From positions 1 through 64,000 of the forward strand of contig JACMKX010000181.1 of NCBI GenBank assembly GCA_014379905.1: a stretch of DNA of 64,000 bases, in the 5' to 3' direction. The position numbers were made by a program, and so were the translations under genes. Each line of letters opens with the position of its first letter. Position 1 is the stretch's first letter. This document shows, piece after piece, positions 24,855 to 33,036 of the stretch. This DNA comes from Ferruginibacter sp. (lineage in GTDB: Bacteria; Bacteroidota; Bacteroidia; Chitinophagales; Chitinophagaceae). Under the pieces are notes generated by a model. That model was given only the letters and a program-made list of their open reading frames with translations. It had not been told where the DNA came from and made no database searches.

Positions 24855-25754
24855 TTATTTTGCTTTCTCATCTCGCTCCGCCACATCCTTTTTTATTTTA
24901 TCATCATATGCTTTCTGGAATTCATTCAGGTATTCGATATAGGCCTTTTTATCATTAAAAATCCCTGGATTATAAGGATCTCCCGGTTGGTGTTTTTTAT
25001 GCAATTCAAACTGGCTGGCATGCGAAGCTACCCAAAGATCAAAATCAATATTTTTCATTACCTGTAAAGTTTTGGCGTAGTCTTTTGATATAGCAGGGTA
25101 AGCTGTGATTTCTTCAAAACGCCTGTCGGTAATGATGGAAGGCATATTAGCAATTAATACTTTGTAAGATTTACCGCTGTCATTTACAGTTAATAAATAA
25201 CTACAACTTCCCATCGTATGCCCCGGGTGGCTCAGTACTTTTAAAGCAGTGGTTCCCAGTTTAACGATGCTGCCATCCTTTAATTTTTTTGCGGCTTTTA
25301 ACGGCTGGTAAGTAGCACCATATTTTCCCATTTCATAATCGGCTGCTCCGCCGCTGGCTGCTGTTACTGCATCTCCTTTGCTGACATAAAACTTTGCCCC
25401 GGTTTGTTTTTGAATGGCAGCCATTGCACCCATATGGTCGTAATGGGCCTGGGTTGTCAATATAATTTTAGTATCGTTAAACTTAAAGCCCAGTTGTTCA
25501 ATATTGTTTTTTATTTGCACAGCAGAAGAAGCAAGGCCTGTGTTGATTAAAATATTTCCTGCATTGGTAGTGATTAAATAACTGGATAGGTCATACGTAC
25601 CTACATAATATAAATTACCTGCAATGCGGAAGGGTTCGTAGTTTTTAATCCAGGAAGAATCACGAACTGGTGGTTCCTTCACTTCCTGTGCGGTTGATAC
25701 AAGGGAGAAAATGACAAAAATAAACAATAGGAAATAATGACGCTGCTGTTTCAT
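24855..25754 (-). CDS. Subclass B3 metallo-beta-lactamase, GOB type (Gln in the zinc-1 site)
   Basis: The product has 299 residues with signal peptide MKQQRHYFLLFIFVIFSLVSTAQ. It hydrolyses beta-lactams in the periplasm. The metal motif, normally HxHxDH, reads TQAHYDHMGAM: Gln102 replaces the first His, while His104, Asp106 and His107 are present. The second-shell motifs SHPGHTMGS (His179) and VASHASQFELH (His245), and Met in IANMPS, are as in the GOB enzymes of Elizabethkingia. YEPFRIAGNLYYVGTYDLSSYL, DYEMGKYG and FDLWVASHASQF are near-identical blocks. GOB enzymes are described as active carbapenemases that can work with a single zinc. The C-terminal tail is Lys/Glu-rich. No mobile element is adjacent, so it is probably a resident chromosomal gene. 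Confidence 0.93.
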   Translation of the reverse strand: MKQQRHYFLLFIFVIFSLVSTAQEVKEPPVRDSSWIKNYEPFRIAGNLYYVGTYDLSSYLITTNAGNILINTGLASSAVQIKNNIEQLGFKFNDTKIILTTQAHYDHMGAMAAIQKQTGAKFYVSKGDAVTAASGGAADYEMGKYGATYQPLKAAKKLKDGSIVKLGTTALKVLSHPGHTMGSCSYLLTVNDSGKSYKVLIANMPSIITDRRFEEITAYPAISKDYAKTLQVMKNIDFDLWVASHASQFELHKKHQPGDPYNPGIFNDKKAYIEYLNEFQKAYDDKIKKDVAERDEKAK

Positions 25755-25821
25755 GGTTAATTTAAATTAATGCAAAACGGTTTAGGGAATGAATACTGTT
25801 GCGGGTATTTGGATCAACTCC

Positions 25822-26009
25822 TTACATGAAAACATCCGCAATCCGCCAGCCAATATCTTTTTTATTTTTTTTTAAAAACTCAACTAAAATTCCAAATAAT
25901 TTTTCTCTCTCCTCCACCTGCGGTCCATCGGTCCAGCTGTCAGGAAAGGGTTGAGCAGTTGCTGATATTACAAAAAAAACAAACAACAGAGAAAAAAGAT
26001 CATTTTCAT
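25822..26009 (-). pseudogene. Small exported-peptide gene remnant with a poly-T frameshift
   Basis: On the minus strand an ATG (26009) begins MKMIFFLCCLFF, a signal-peptide-like start that stops in a run of eight T (25972-25979 on the + strand as A). Restoring one base continues the frame as VISATAQPFPDSWTDGP, then EEREKLFGILVEFLKKNKKD and IGWRIADVFM to a stop at 25822. This would be a secreted peptide of about 63 residues or the start of a lost larger protein. I do not recognise the family. It fills most of the 293-base spacer between the beta-lactamase and the rRNA methyltransferase genes. Weak evidence. Confidence 0.3.
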
Positions 26010-26047
26010 TTCATCCTATTTAATTTTATAGGATCAAATATACTTAC

Positions 26048-27436
26048 TTGGCAGAACAATTACCACCGGAACTGATCAATTCTTTACAAACGGCAACCGG
26101 TTTTGATGAAACAGCATTCAGGGATGTTCACGGTTCCGGTAGCCAGGTTGTGTCTGTAAGATTGAACCCTGCAAAAGTTTCCAACCCTTCACAAATTCCT
26201 TTCCTGGAAAATATCCTGGCAGAAAAAATTCCATGGAACACCAACGGGTATTATTTAAAGCAACGGCCCATTTTTACAATAGACCCGCTCTTTCATGCAG
26301 GCGCCTATTATGTACAGGAAGCAAGCAGCATGTTTTTGGAGGAAGCTATCAAACAAAGTTGCGATATGCAACAAAACCTGCGGGTATTGGATCTTTGTGC
26401 CGCACCGGGGGGGAAATCTACCCTTATACAATCTGTGATCTCTGAAAGCAGTTTATTGGTAAGCAATGAGGTGATTAAGAACCGTGCGAACATACTGGTA
26501 GAAAATATTACCAAATGGGGAGCTGCCAACGTGGTGGTTACCAACAATGATCCGAAAGATTTTAAAAAACTACCTGCTTTTTTTGATTGCATTATAGTAG
26601 ATGCGCCTTGTAGCGGTAGTGGCCTGTTTCGCAAAGACCCCACTGCAATAACTGAATGGAGTTTGAATAACGTGGAACTTTGCAGCCAGCGCCAGCAAAG
26701 GATACTGGCAGATATATTTGATTGTTTAAAACCAGGCGGTGTATTAATATATTCTACCTGTTCCTATTCAACTGAAGAAGATGAAAGCATTGCAGACTGG
26801 CTGAAAGATAATTATGAAGTATCCAATATCCGTCTTCAAATAAAAAAAGAATGGGGGATTGTCGAAACCCTTTCGGATAAGCACCAGTGTTATGGTTATC
26901 GTTTTTATCCCGATAAAGTAAAAGGAGAAGGTTTTTTTATCGCCGTTTTCCGTAAGGAAACCGAGGCTGTAGAACCCTGGAAAGAAAAGCGGCCAAATAT
27001 AAAAAACGGGTTGCCATCTAAATCAGATGAACAGGCCGCACTTCGTTATCTTGATCCGGGTAAGGCATATGATTTTTTAAAATGGCAAAAGGATATGCTT
27101 GCCATTCCTGCTGCAGTTTATGACGCGGTTCTTTTTGTACAACAAAACCTGTATATAAAAAAAGCGGGGATCAATATGGGTAGTATTATCAGGGATCAAC
27201 TGGTACCTGATCATGAATGGGTATTAAGTACGATTGCGAATATCGTATTCCCTTTTATTGAAGTAGATGAAGCAACTGCACTCGATTTTCTTCGTAGGAA
27301 AGATATATACATAGATACTGAAAAACATGGATGGAGCGTTATAACCTATGGAAATACTGCCCTGGGCCTTGTAAAAATATTGTCCAACAGGGTAAATAAT
27401 TATTACCCTAAGGACTGGCGCATTCTTAATAAATAA
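26048..27436 (+). CDS. NOL1/NOP2/Sun-family rRNA (cytosine-C5)-methyltransferase, RsmF-like
   Basis: The product has 462 residues. The start is the TTG at 26048 ((M)AEQLPPELINSLQ), which matches the expected family N-terminus; no better ATG exists upstream. The SAM site is VLDLCAAPGGKSTLIQ, the second motif NEVIKNRANILVEN, and the catalytic cysteines lie in DAPCSGSGLFRKDP and STCSYSTEEDE. The C-terminal ~150 residues are the RsmF-type RNA-binding (PUA-like) extension. The likely target is a cytosine in 16S rRNA. A signal for leaderless expression is weak. Confidence 0.92.
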   Translation: MAEQLPPELINSLQTATGFDETAFRDVHGSGSQVVSVRLNPAKVSNPSQIPFLENILAEKIPWNTNGYYLKQRPIFTIDPLFHAGAYYVQEASSMFLEEAIKQSCDMQQNLRVLDLCAAPGGKSTLIQSVISESSLLVSNEVIKNRANILVENITKWGAANVVVTNNDPKDFKKLPAFFDCIIVDAPCSGSGLFRKDPTAITEWSLNNVELCSQRQQRILADIFDCLKPGGVLIYSTCSYSTEEDESIADWLKDNYEVSNIRLQIKKEWGIVETLSDKHQCYGYRFYPDKVKGEGFFIAVFRKETEAVEPWKEKRPNIKNGLPSKSDEQAALRYLDPGKAYDFLKWQKDMLAIPAAVYDAVLFVQQNLYIKKAGINMGSIIRDQLVPDHEWVLSTIANIVFPFIEVDEATALDFLRRKDIYIDTEKHGWSVITYGNTALGLVKILSNRVNNYYPKDWRILNK

Positions 27437-27493
27437 GCCTGTTTTTCTACCAACTAAATTTTGCATCTTTGTAAACACACCTAATTCAGATAA

Positions 27494-28426
27494 ATGAAAA
27501 GACTAATAGCATTTTTCCTGTTTAGCATCCCGATGATGGTATCGGCACAAAAAACACATACGGTAGCTGCCAAAGAAAGTTTCTACTCTCTCGGAAGGTT
27601 GTACAATGTGCATCCCAAAGACCTGGCAACTTACAATAATATTCCCTTCGAAAAAGGATTGAGTATAGGGCAGGTAATTAAAATACCTGCTGCGTCCAAT
27701 GCAGCTCCTATGCCTGTGTTGCCTGCAACCGCTACAGAAACACCCAAAGCAACGCCAATTGTAATTAAAGAAGTGCCTAAAGCAAAACCATCCACCGGCA
27801 GCGCTCCTGTTTATCATACCGTTGCAGCAAAAGAAGGTTTGTATGGCATAAGTAAAAAATACAATGTTGCCATTGCAGAGATAAAAAAATGGAATAACCT
27901 AAGCAGCGATGGCCTCACGATTGGTTCTAATCTTATTGTTGGTTATAACGGCGCTGCTCCGGCTTTTACCGAACAGCCTAAGGTAACAAGACCGGTTACA
28001 GAAGTAAAAAATCCTGTCACAAAAACAGAAGCACCTGTTGTTATCCAGGAACAGCCAAAGCCCGTGATCAGGGAATCAGTTGCTGAAAAAGGTCCTGCCA
28101 ATTTTAATGGAGGATATTTTAAAGCATTTTATAACCAGCAGGTAAAAGAAAAAAGTGCCGGTATGCAGGACAAAGGTTCAGCAGGAATTTTTAAAAGCAC
28201 CAGTGGCTGGGATGATGGCAAGTATTATTGCCTGCACAATTCAGCCGCCGCGGGCTCTTTTGTTAAGATCACCAACACGGCAAATAATAAATCAGTGTAT
28301 GCAAAAGTGCTGGATCTTATTCCCGACCTTAAACAAAATACTGGTATTATTATAAGGATAAGCAATGCAGCCGCCAGCGAACTTGGTGTAAGCGGAAGCA
28401 ATTTTGATTGCATACTAAACTATTAG
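27494..28426 (+). CDS. LysM-domain secreted protein with a double-psi-barrel-like C-terminus
   Basis: The product has 310 residues with a signal peptide (MKRLIAFFLFSIPMMVSAQ). Two LysM peptidoglycan-binding modules are present: THTVAAKESFYSLGRLYNV (~20-65) and YHTVAAKEGLYGISKKYNV (~107-150). A Pro/Lys/Thr-rich linker follows (~155-205). The C-terminal ~100 residues (GIFKSTSGWDDGKYYCLHN, VKITNTANNKSVYAKVLDL, IIIRISNAAASELGV) resemble RlpA-like double-psi beta-barrels. It probably binds the cell wall; enzyme activity is unproven. A CATCTTTG box at 27465-27472 (one mismatch to TAnnTTTG) may be its promoter, and a hairpin terminator follows. Confidence 0.85.
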   Translation: MKRLIAFFLFSIPMMVSAQKTHTVAAKESFYSLGRLYNVHPKDLATYNNIPFEKGLSIGQVIKIPAASNAAPMPVLPATATETPKATPIVIKEVPKAKPSTGSAPVYHTVAAKEGLYGISKKYNVAIAEIKKWNNLSSDGLTIGSNLIVGYNGAAPAFTEQPKVTRPVTEVKNPVTKTEAPVVIQEQPKPVIRESVAEKGPANFNGGYFKAFYNQQVKEKSAGMQDKGSAGIFKSTSGWDDGKYYCLHNSAAAGSFVKITNTANNKSVYAKVLDLIPDLKQNTGIIIRISNAAASELGVSGSNFDCILNY

Positions 28427-28453
28427 GGGAAACAATAAAATGTTACATAAATA

Positions 28454-28495
28454 AAAGGTTCCGGTTACGGAACTTTTTTTATTACCGGAACCTTT
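28454..28495. terminator. Overlapping alternative hairpins between the LysM and LytTR genes
   Basis: On the + strand GTTCCG (28459-28464) pairs with CGGAAC (28468-28473), followed by a run of T: a terminator for the LysM gene. The same left arm, AAAGGTTCCGGT (28454-28465), can instead pair over 12 bp with ACCGGAACCTTT (28484-28495). On the minus strand the longer stem terminates the LytTR gene, whose stop is at 28498. The two structures exclude each other. Confidence 0.7.
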
Positions 28496-28497
28496 AT

Positions 28498-29217
28498 TTA
28501 CCGCTGAACAAGGTAGTTCAGCGAATCTTTGTAGGTGCGGCCAATGGGCAGCCCGATCTCATCAATAAAAACCTGCTGGGCAGATATTTTACTGATAAAA
28601 TGTTTCTGTACCGCGTAACTCCTGTGAATGCGGATAAAGGTTTTGAAAGCAGCTTCCTGCAAAAGATTGCCGAGAACAGAAAGCACACAATATTTTTTTT
28701 CGGGTGTAACAATCCGGGTGTAATCCTTCAACGCTTCCAGGTATAAAATATCATGTAATTGTATTTTTACCTGCTGGTGCCCGTCTTTTATAAAAATGGC
28801 ATCCGTACCCAGGCTGCTCTCAAACAGGGAAGCTTTGTGTACCAATTCCAGGTAAGTTTTTAGTCTTTCCATTGCTTTGTCAAACCGCCCTGATTCTAAA
28901 GGCTTTACTAAAAAATCAAGTGCTGCGAGTTCAAAACTTTCTACCGCATAATCGGGATAAGAGGTAATAAAGATGCAGGCTTCCTTTTGGCCCAGTTGCC
29001 GCCTTAATTCATGGCCGCTGATCCCATCCATATCAATATCCAGCAATAAAACATCTACCTCATTGGTTTGCAGAAACTCCAGTGCTGCTTCCGCAGAATT
29101 AAATCGCCCTGTAATATTCAGAAAAGAATATTTTTTGGCATACATAAGGGTATGCAACTGGTCAATCTCATTATCATCAACAATTATGGTATTATATGTT
29201 CTTGAATTATCGGCCAT
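28498..29217 (-). CDS. LytTR-family response regulator
   Basis: The product has 239 residues. The receiver domain (1-~120) has the acidic pair VDD (residues 13-15), the phosphorylated Asp60 in LLLDIDMDG, and the Lys of LVKPLESGRF. The LytTR DNA-binding domain occupies ~135-235 (IQLHDILYLEALKDYTRIV, TFIRIHRSYAVQKHFI, IGRTYKDSLNYLV). No histidine kinase gene is adjacent, so its partner must be elsewhere. A perfect TAAATTTG box 28 bases upstream is the likely promoter. Confidence 0.93.
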   Translation of the reverse strand: MADNSRTYNTIIVDDNEIDQLHTLMYAKKYSFLNITGRFNSAEAALEFLQTNEVDVLLLDIDMDGISGHELRRQLGQKEACIFITSYPDYAVESFELAALDFLVKPLESGRFDKAMERLKTYLELVHKASLFESSLGTDAIFIKDGHQQVKIQLHDILYLEALKDYTRIVTPEKKYCVLSVLGNLLQEAAFKTFIRIHRSYAVQKHFISKISAQQVFIDEIGLPIGRTYKDSLNYLVQR

Positions 29218-29245
29218 GGTAATCAGAAGCTTGTTGAGGTGTCTC

Positions 29246-29253
29246 CAAATTTA
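29246..29253 (-). promoter_or_regulatory. Predicted promoter of the LytTR regulator gene
   Basis: TAAATTTG on the minus strand (29253-29246) matches TAnnTTTG exactly. TTG appears 15 bases further upstream as a possible -33 element. The leader would be about 25 bases. Confidence 0.5.
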
Positions 29254-29390
29254 AAACAATCTGCCCAATAAACGGCATTGGTCTATTTAAAATGTCGTTC
29301 ATCTATCTGCACTATCTGCAGCCGTAAAATGGCGATAGGTTTGTGCAGCTAACTCACACCAAAACGGATCTATTCAACGTCTTTTTTTTT

Positions 29391-29903
29391 ATGAAAAAAA
29401 TATATCTTTTACCTGCGCTGTTACTTCTGAATAAACCTGCAACTGCCCAATTGGTGAACGGCCATGCATTTTTAAAAAGGTCAATTCATTGAGGTAGGTA
29501 TAAACCAGTGTGGTGGCTTTGGATCAACAGTGGATGCACCGGGAGGATATCATGCAAGAAGTGGTATACAACGTGGTCCTTCAACAGGTCCGTTGAAACT
29601 TGGGTTTGTTGCCGATCCTGATAAAGATGGCTGGACAACAGGTACTCCCAATAAATACAATCGAGATTATTTTTTACCCGCACACCATGGGTAGGTTAGG
29701 GGATTTCCTTTGGTACTTACCGGTATTTTACTGAGCGGGCAAATGCCAGCGCTACAAATTGCGGGGCGCTTCAATTTGCAGGTAGTGTGATATCCGTTAG
29801 CAGCGTAGCTACAGCAGATCATGCTACATGGCAGGGAACGAATAATGGCATGCATGTTAAAAAAACAACCATTGCCCGTTATTATAATTATTCAAAACGG
29901 TAA
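29391..29903 (+). pseudogene. Truncated and frameshifted remnant of a large surface adhesin
   Basis: A signal peptide (MKKIYLLPALLLLNKPATAQ) is followed by LVNGHAFLK and, after a frameshift in the A-run at 29474-29478, by GQFIEVGINQCGGFGS, GGYHARSGIQRG, LGFVADPDKDGWTTG and DYFLPAHHG, then a stop at 29693. A third segment in another frame reads NASATNCGALQFAGS, ADHATWQGTNNGMHV and ends at 29903. The IEVGxNQCGxFGS and FVADPDKDGW blocks are typical of the N-terminus of very large Bacteroidota surface proteins. The remnant stops dead at the 3' end of fmt, overlapping it by 16 bases, so everything downstream has been deleted. Confidence 0.75.
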
Positions 29904-30823
29904 CCCCTTAAAAAATCTTCTACCGCCATTCTTTTTTTTCCTTCCAGTTGAAGATCAAGAATTGTTATATAGCCATCTATACAGGCAAATTGTAAAAATG
30001 TTTTACCGTCTGTGTCAAATGTTGCTGCAGCATGAGTAGGAATTTTAGTTAGTTTTTCTGCTTTATAAATTTTAAGCTTTTTATCATTTAAAAAAGTAAA
30101 AGCTGCAGGGTATGGAGACAGTCCTCTTATAAGGTTATATACTTCTTCCGTTGTTTTATTAAAATTTAGCTGGCAGGTTTCTGTAAATATTTTGGGTGCA
30201 TGCTTTATCTGTTGTCCGCTGTTTATAGTCTGTGGTTTTTCTTCCATACTCCCATCTGCCAACCCTTTCACCGTTGCTAAAAGTACAGCAGCTCCCATAT
30301 CTTTCATTCGATCATGTACATCGCCTACAGTATCTTCATCATAAATAGGAAATGATCGTTGCAGCAGGATATCACCGGTATCAATCTCCTGTTTGAGTTT
30401 AAAAGTGGTAACACCTGTTTCTTTTTCTCCATTAATAACTGCCCAGTTAATAGGTGCAGCACCACGGTATTGTGGCAGCAGGCTGCCATGCAGGTTTACT
30501 GAACCGAGGGCCGGCATGTTCCAAACCACTTCCGGCAGCATCCTGAACGCCACTACGATCTGCAAGTCTGCCCGCAGGGATCGTAGGTCATTTAAAAAAT
30601 CCGGGTTCTTTAATTTTTCAGGCTGTAAAACATGGAGGTTATTTTCTGCTGCATATTTTTTTACTGCGCTTTGCTGCAGCTGCATTCCACGGCCACCGGG
30701 TTTATCGGGTGCAGTAATTACTCCAACAATATTGCAACCTGCTTTTACCAATGCATCAAGTGATGTAACGGCAAATTCGGGGGTGCCCATAAAAACAATG
30801 CGGAGCGATTGAAAGTTTTGCAT
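29888..30823 (-). CDS. fmt: Methionyl-tRNA formyltransferase
   Basis: Formylates Met-tRNA-fMet using 10-formyltetrahydrofolate, for translation initiation. The product has 311 residues, the normal length. Landmarks are RIVFMGTPEFAVTSLDAL, the catalytic Asn/His block SVNLHGSLLPQYRGAAPINW (including the SLLPxYRGAAP signature), TGVTTFKLKQEIDTGDIL (catalytic Asp), and the C-terminal tRNA-binding domain beginning near IRGLSPYPAAFT. The start is the ATG at 30821-30823, since a perfect TACATTTG promoter box lies 5 bases upstream. The last codons overlap the antisense end of the adhesin remnant. Confidence 0.97.
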   Translation of the reverse strand: MQNFQSLRIVFMGTPEFAVTSLDALVKAGCNIVGVITAPDKPGGRGMQLQQSAVKKYAAENNLHVLQPEKLKNPDFLNDLRSLRADLQIVVAFRMLPEVVWNMPALGSVNLHGSLLPQYRGAAPINWAVINGEKETGVTTFKLKQEIDTGDILLQRSFPIYDEDTVGDVHDRMKDMGAAVLLATVKGLADGSMEEKPQTINSGQQIKHAPKIFTETCQLNFNKTTEEVYNLIRGLSPYPAAFTFLNDKKLKIYKAEKLTKIPTHAAATFDTDGKTFLQFACIDGYITILDLQLEGKKRMAVEDFLRGYRFE

Positions 30824-30828
30824 GGCTG

Positions 30829-30836
30829 CAAATGTA
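30829..30836 (-). promoter_or_regulatory. Predicted fmt promoter abutting the start
   Basis: TACATTTG (30836-30829, minus strand) matches TAnnTTTG exactly and is followed by CAGCC and the fmt ATG at 30823. The predicted transcript has no leader. The box lies in the 44-base gap behind the fibre gene at 30868. Confidence 0.6.
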
Positions 30837-30867
30837 CAAAACAGTTTTCTTCCTGCTTTAGTGAGGC

Positions 30868-31938
30868 TTATTCTGGAAAGACCTGTATCGTCATATAGCT
30901 GTTATAAATAGTATTTCCGCCCCTGTACATAATATCATAGCTCTGAAATACCCTTGAAGCATCTACTGTATAAGTATAAGTGCCGGGTGGAAGTAATTCG
31001 GAGAAATTCGATATTTGAAACTCGCTATCGTCCTGCGGGCCGTAATAGGCTGCGCCACGAACATTGCCGCTATTCCGTTTAAGTGTAATACCCCTTCCCA
31101 GGTTGCCACATGCAAAGCAGTTGGAAATGGCATAATTGACCTGCACAGAAACGTTTACTCTTGACGTGGCAGGAAGGATAACTGTAATGGAAAAGCCGGG
31201 CAGGTTAATGGCACCGCCTGTATTTGCACCCCAATAAAAATCTGCCGGTAAAGTGGTATGATAGGTTTTAGGCAAACCCGAAGACCATTGCGGTAGGCCT
31301 GCCCCGTTGTTTACCAGCACCTGGCCCGGGGAACCCGCATTGCCATTGAAGGAGACGGCGCCTGATCCTCTCACCCTCATTCTTTCAGTAAACACACCTG
31401 CGGTATTTTCATATCCAAAAGTAATATCAGCATTGGGATAATCGGAGTGGATGCGAAATTCATTGGCATAAACTCCCATACCCACATTGCCAAGACTACC
31501 AGTGTACAGGTTTATTTTTCTACCCAATGTAGAAGCGAAGGTGAGGGCTGTATTGGGATTATTTATTCCTATCCCCAGGTAACCCAATGAATTCAGCGTT
31601 AATCTTTCTACCAGGCTGCCACTTGTATTTTTATTATAAAAAGTCAACTTACTGCCACTTACACCTTCGAGCAGGTTTCCAATGTAGCCGGTTCTTTTTT
31701 CGCCGGAAGCAAGGCTGGTTCCTGCCCAGGTAATGCCGCCAAGGCTTCCGCCGGTGCCGCCGCTTGACAATATTAAATGTGACTGAACATCACCGCCTAC
31801 AGCGGGATTGTTGATCTCGAGCAAACGATTGTTACCACCGTGCCCATATGCAGAAGGATTTGTGGTGCCTATCCCAATATTCTGTGCTGTACAAAACTGA
31901 ACCAAAGCTAACAGGCAAAAGAAAATAATTTTTTTCAT
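30868..31938 (-). CDS. Secreted fibre-like protein with a C1q-like C-terminus
   Basis: The product has 356 residues with a signal peptide (MKKIIFFCLLALVQFCTAQ) followed by NIGIGTTNPSAYG, the opening shared by this window's fibre family. Residues ~125-215 (LGRKINLYTGSLGNVGMGV, NEFRIHSDYPNADITFG, AGVFTERMRV) match the module just ahead of the S74 domain in the 824-residue fibre at 34961-37435. But the C-terminal ~140 residues differ: beta-rich (FSITVILPATSRVNVSVQV, LPPGTYTYTVDASRVFQ, YNSYMTIQVFPE), like a C1q/TNF-type jelly roll, with two Cys in ISNCFACGN. It is likely a trimeric surface or secreted fibre. The C1q-like reading is inferred from pattern only. Confidence 0.7.
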   Translation of the reverse strand: MKKIIFFCLLALVQFCTAQNIGIGTTNPSAYGHGGNNRLLEINNPAVGGDVQSHLILSSGGTGGSLGGITWAGTSLASGEKRTGYIGNLLEGVSGSKLTFYNKNTSGSLVERLTLNSLGYLGIGINNPNTALTFASTLGRKINLYTGSLGNVGMGVYANEFRIHSDYPNADITFGYENTAGVFTERMRVRGSGAVSFNGNAGSPGQVLVNNGAGLPQWSSGLPKTYHTTLPADFYWGANTGGAINLPGFSITVILPATSRVNVSVQVNYAISNCFACGNLGRGITLKRNSGNVRGAAYYGPQDDSEFQISNFSELLPPGTYTYTVDASRVFQSYDIMYRGGNTIYNSYMTIQVFPE

Positions 31939-32015
31939 ACTAATGTTTTGGATGTATTTCTAATACACAAATATTTGAATTTATCTTGCCCCGTACAATC
32001 CCTGAAAAACATGAA

Positions 32016-32965
32016 TTATTTTCCTGCTTTAAGTTCGTTCACTTCTTTTTGCAACGCTTCAATTTGTTTTTGCTGTTCTCTTATGCCTTCGATTAGCAAC
32101 GGAACAAGCTTTGAATAGTCGACAGCTTTATATCCTTTCTCATCAGTAAATACCAGTTGCAGCAACACAGCTTCCACTTCCTGTGCAATAACACCTACCT
32201 GTTCCTTGTCATTAAAACCATTGGCGGGAAACTCTTTTGTTTTGTAATGATAGGTCACACCATTTATTTGCCGGATCTTTTTTATGGGATCAGTAATTGT
32301 TTGAATGTCTTCTTTAAATCTTTTGTCGGATGGAGAGATCGCGCCGGTTGCTAAAATATTCCCGGCCACATGGAGCTTTTGTGTGGGATTGTCAATGCCT
32401 ACACCTACGAAACCAGTGTTGCCATTTAATGTAAGCAGGTTCTGGTTACCCGCACCCAATGCAAGTAAATTGATTCCGCCCAATGCCACGCCCATCTTAA
32501 TACGATATTGGGGATTGCCAATCCTCAGATTACCTTCGGTATTGCTTAGGTCTCAGTTATCTCCAACGGCCACATCCAGCCTTGATGCCGGGTTAATTGT
32601 GCCCAACCCTGTATTCCCATTTCTCAAAATGGTTATTGCGTTGCTGCGTAAACTAATATCCGAGCCATTTCCTACCTGGAAAATTCTGTGTGTGGAAGAA
32701 TCGGTAGCAGCATTGGCAGCATCAGTGATATCATTATAAATTCCCAGGTTGAGCCTGCAAAAGATTTTGCCCTCATTCCAATACCTGATGCAAAAGAGAA
32801 ATTTCCACTTGCGGAGGTTGCACTCCCACAGGAAAAACTGTTGAAGCCAGAGGCCAAAGCATCCGCTCCAATAGCTACAGCTCTTTCATTGTGTGCGGAT
32901 GCCAACATTTTGAGCGAATGCGGCTGAATAGAAGAATAAAAAAAAGGCGTAATAATTTTTTTCAT
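32016..32965 (-). pseudogene. Decayed S74-type fibre gene (frameshift and internal stop)
   Basis: From MKKIITPFF (ATG 32963-32965) a shortened signal region runs straight into head-repeat sequence (ERAVAIGADALASGFNSFS, GSATSASGNFSFASG). A one-base loss near 32744-32749 shifts the frame; the expected reading resumes as [28 protein letters not shown] and [20 protein letters not shown] at 32553-32555 then interrupts it where Trp would fit. The last open part (159 residues from 32495) contains GNTGFVGVGIDNPTQKLHV, the S74 start SDKRFKEDIQ, and ends in LLIEGIREQQKQIEALQKEV. Head, stem and chaperone are thus all recognisable but cannot be made as one chain. It is close kin of 34961-37435. Confidence 0.8.
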
Positions 32966-33036
32966 CTGCGTCAGTTTATGAAAAACAAATCTCAATAAAC
33001 TGATGAAAATTTCTTCTCCCTTTAAAACAGGATATC

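Noticed and set aside
9817..33000. Generally poor sequence quality as the cause of all frameshifts
   Set aside because: Genes of 2.3 to 6.4 kb, including highly repetitive ones, and all housekeeping genes are open throughout. Breaks fall only in accessory genes, so decay is the better reading, although individual homopolymer errors remain possible.
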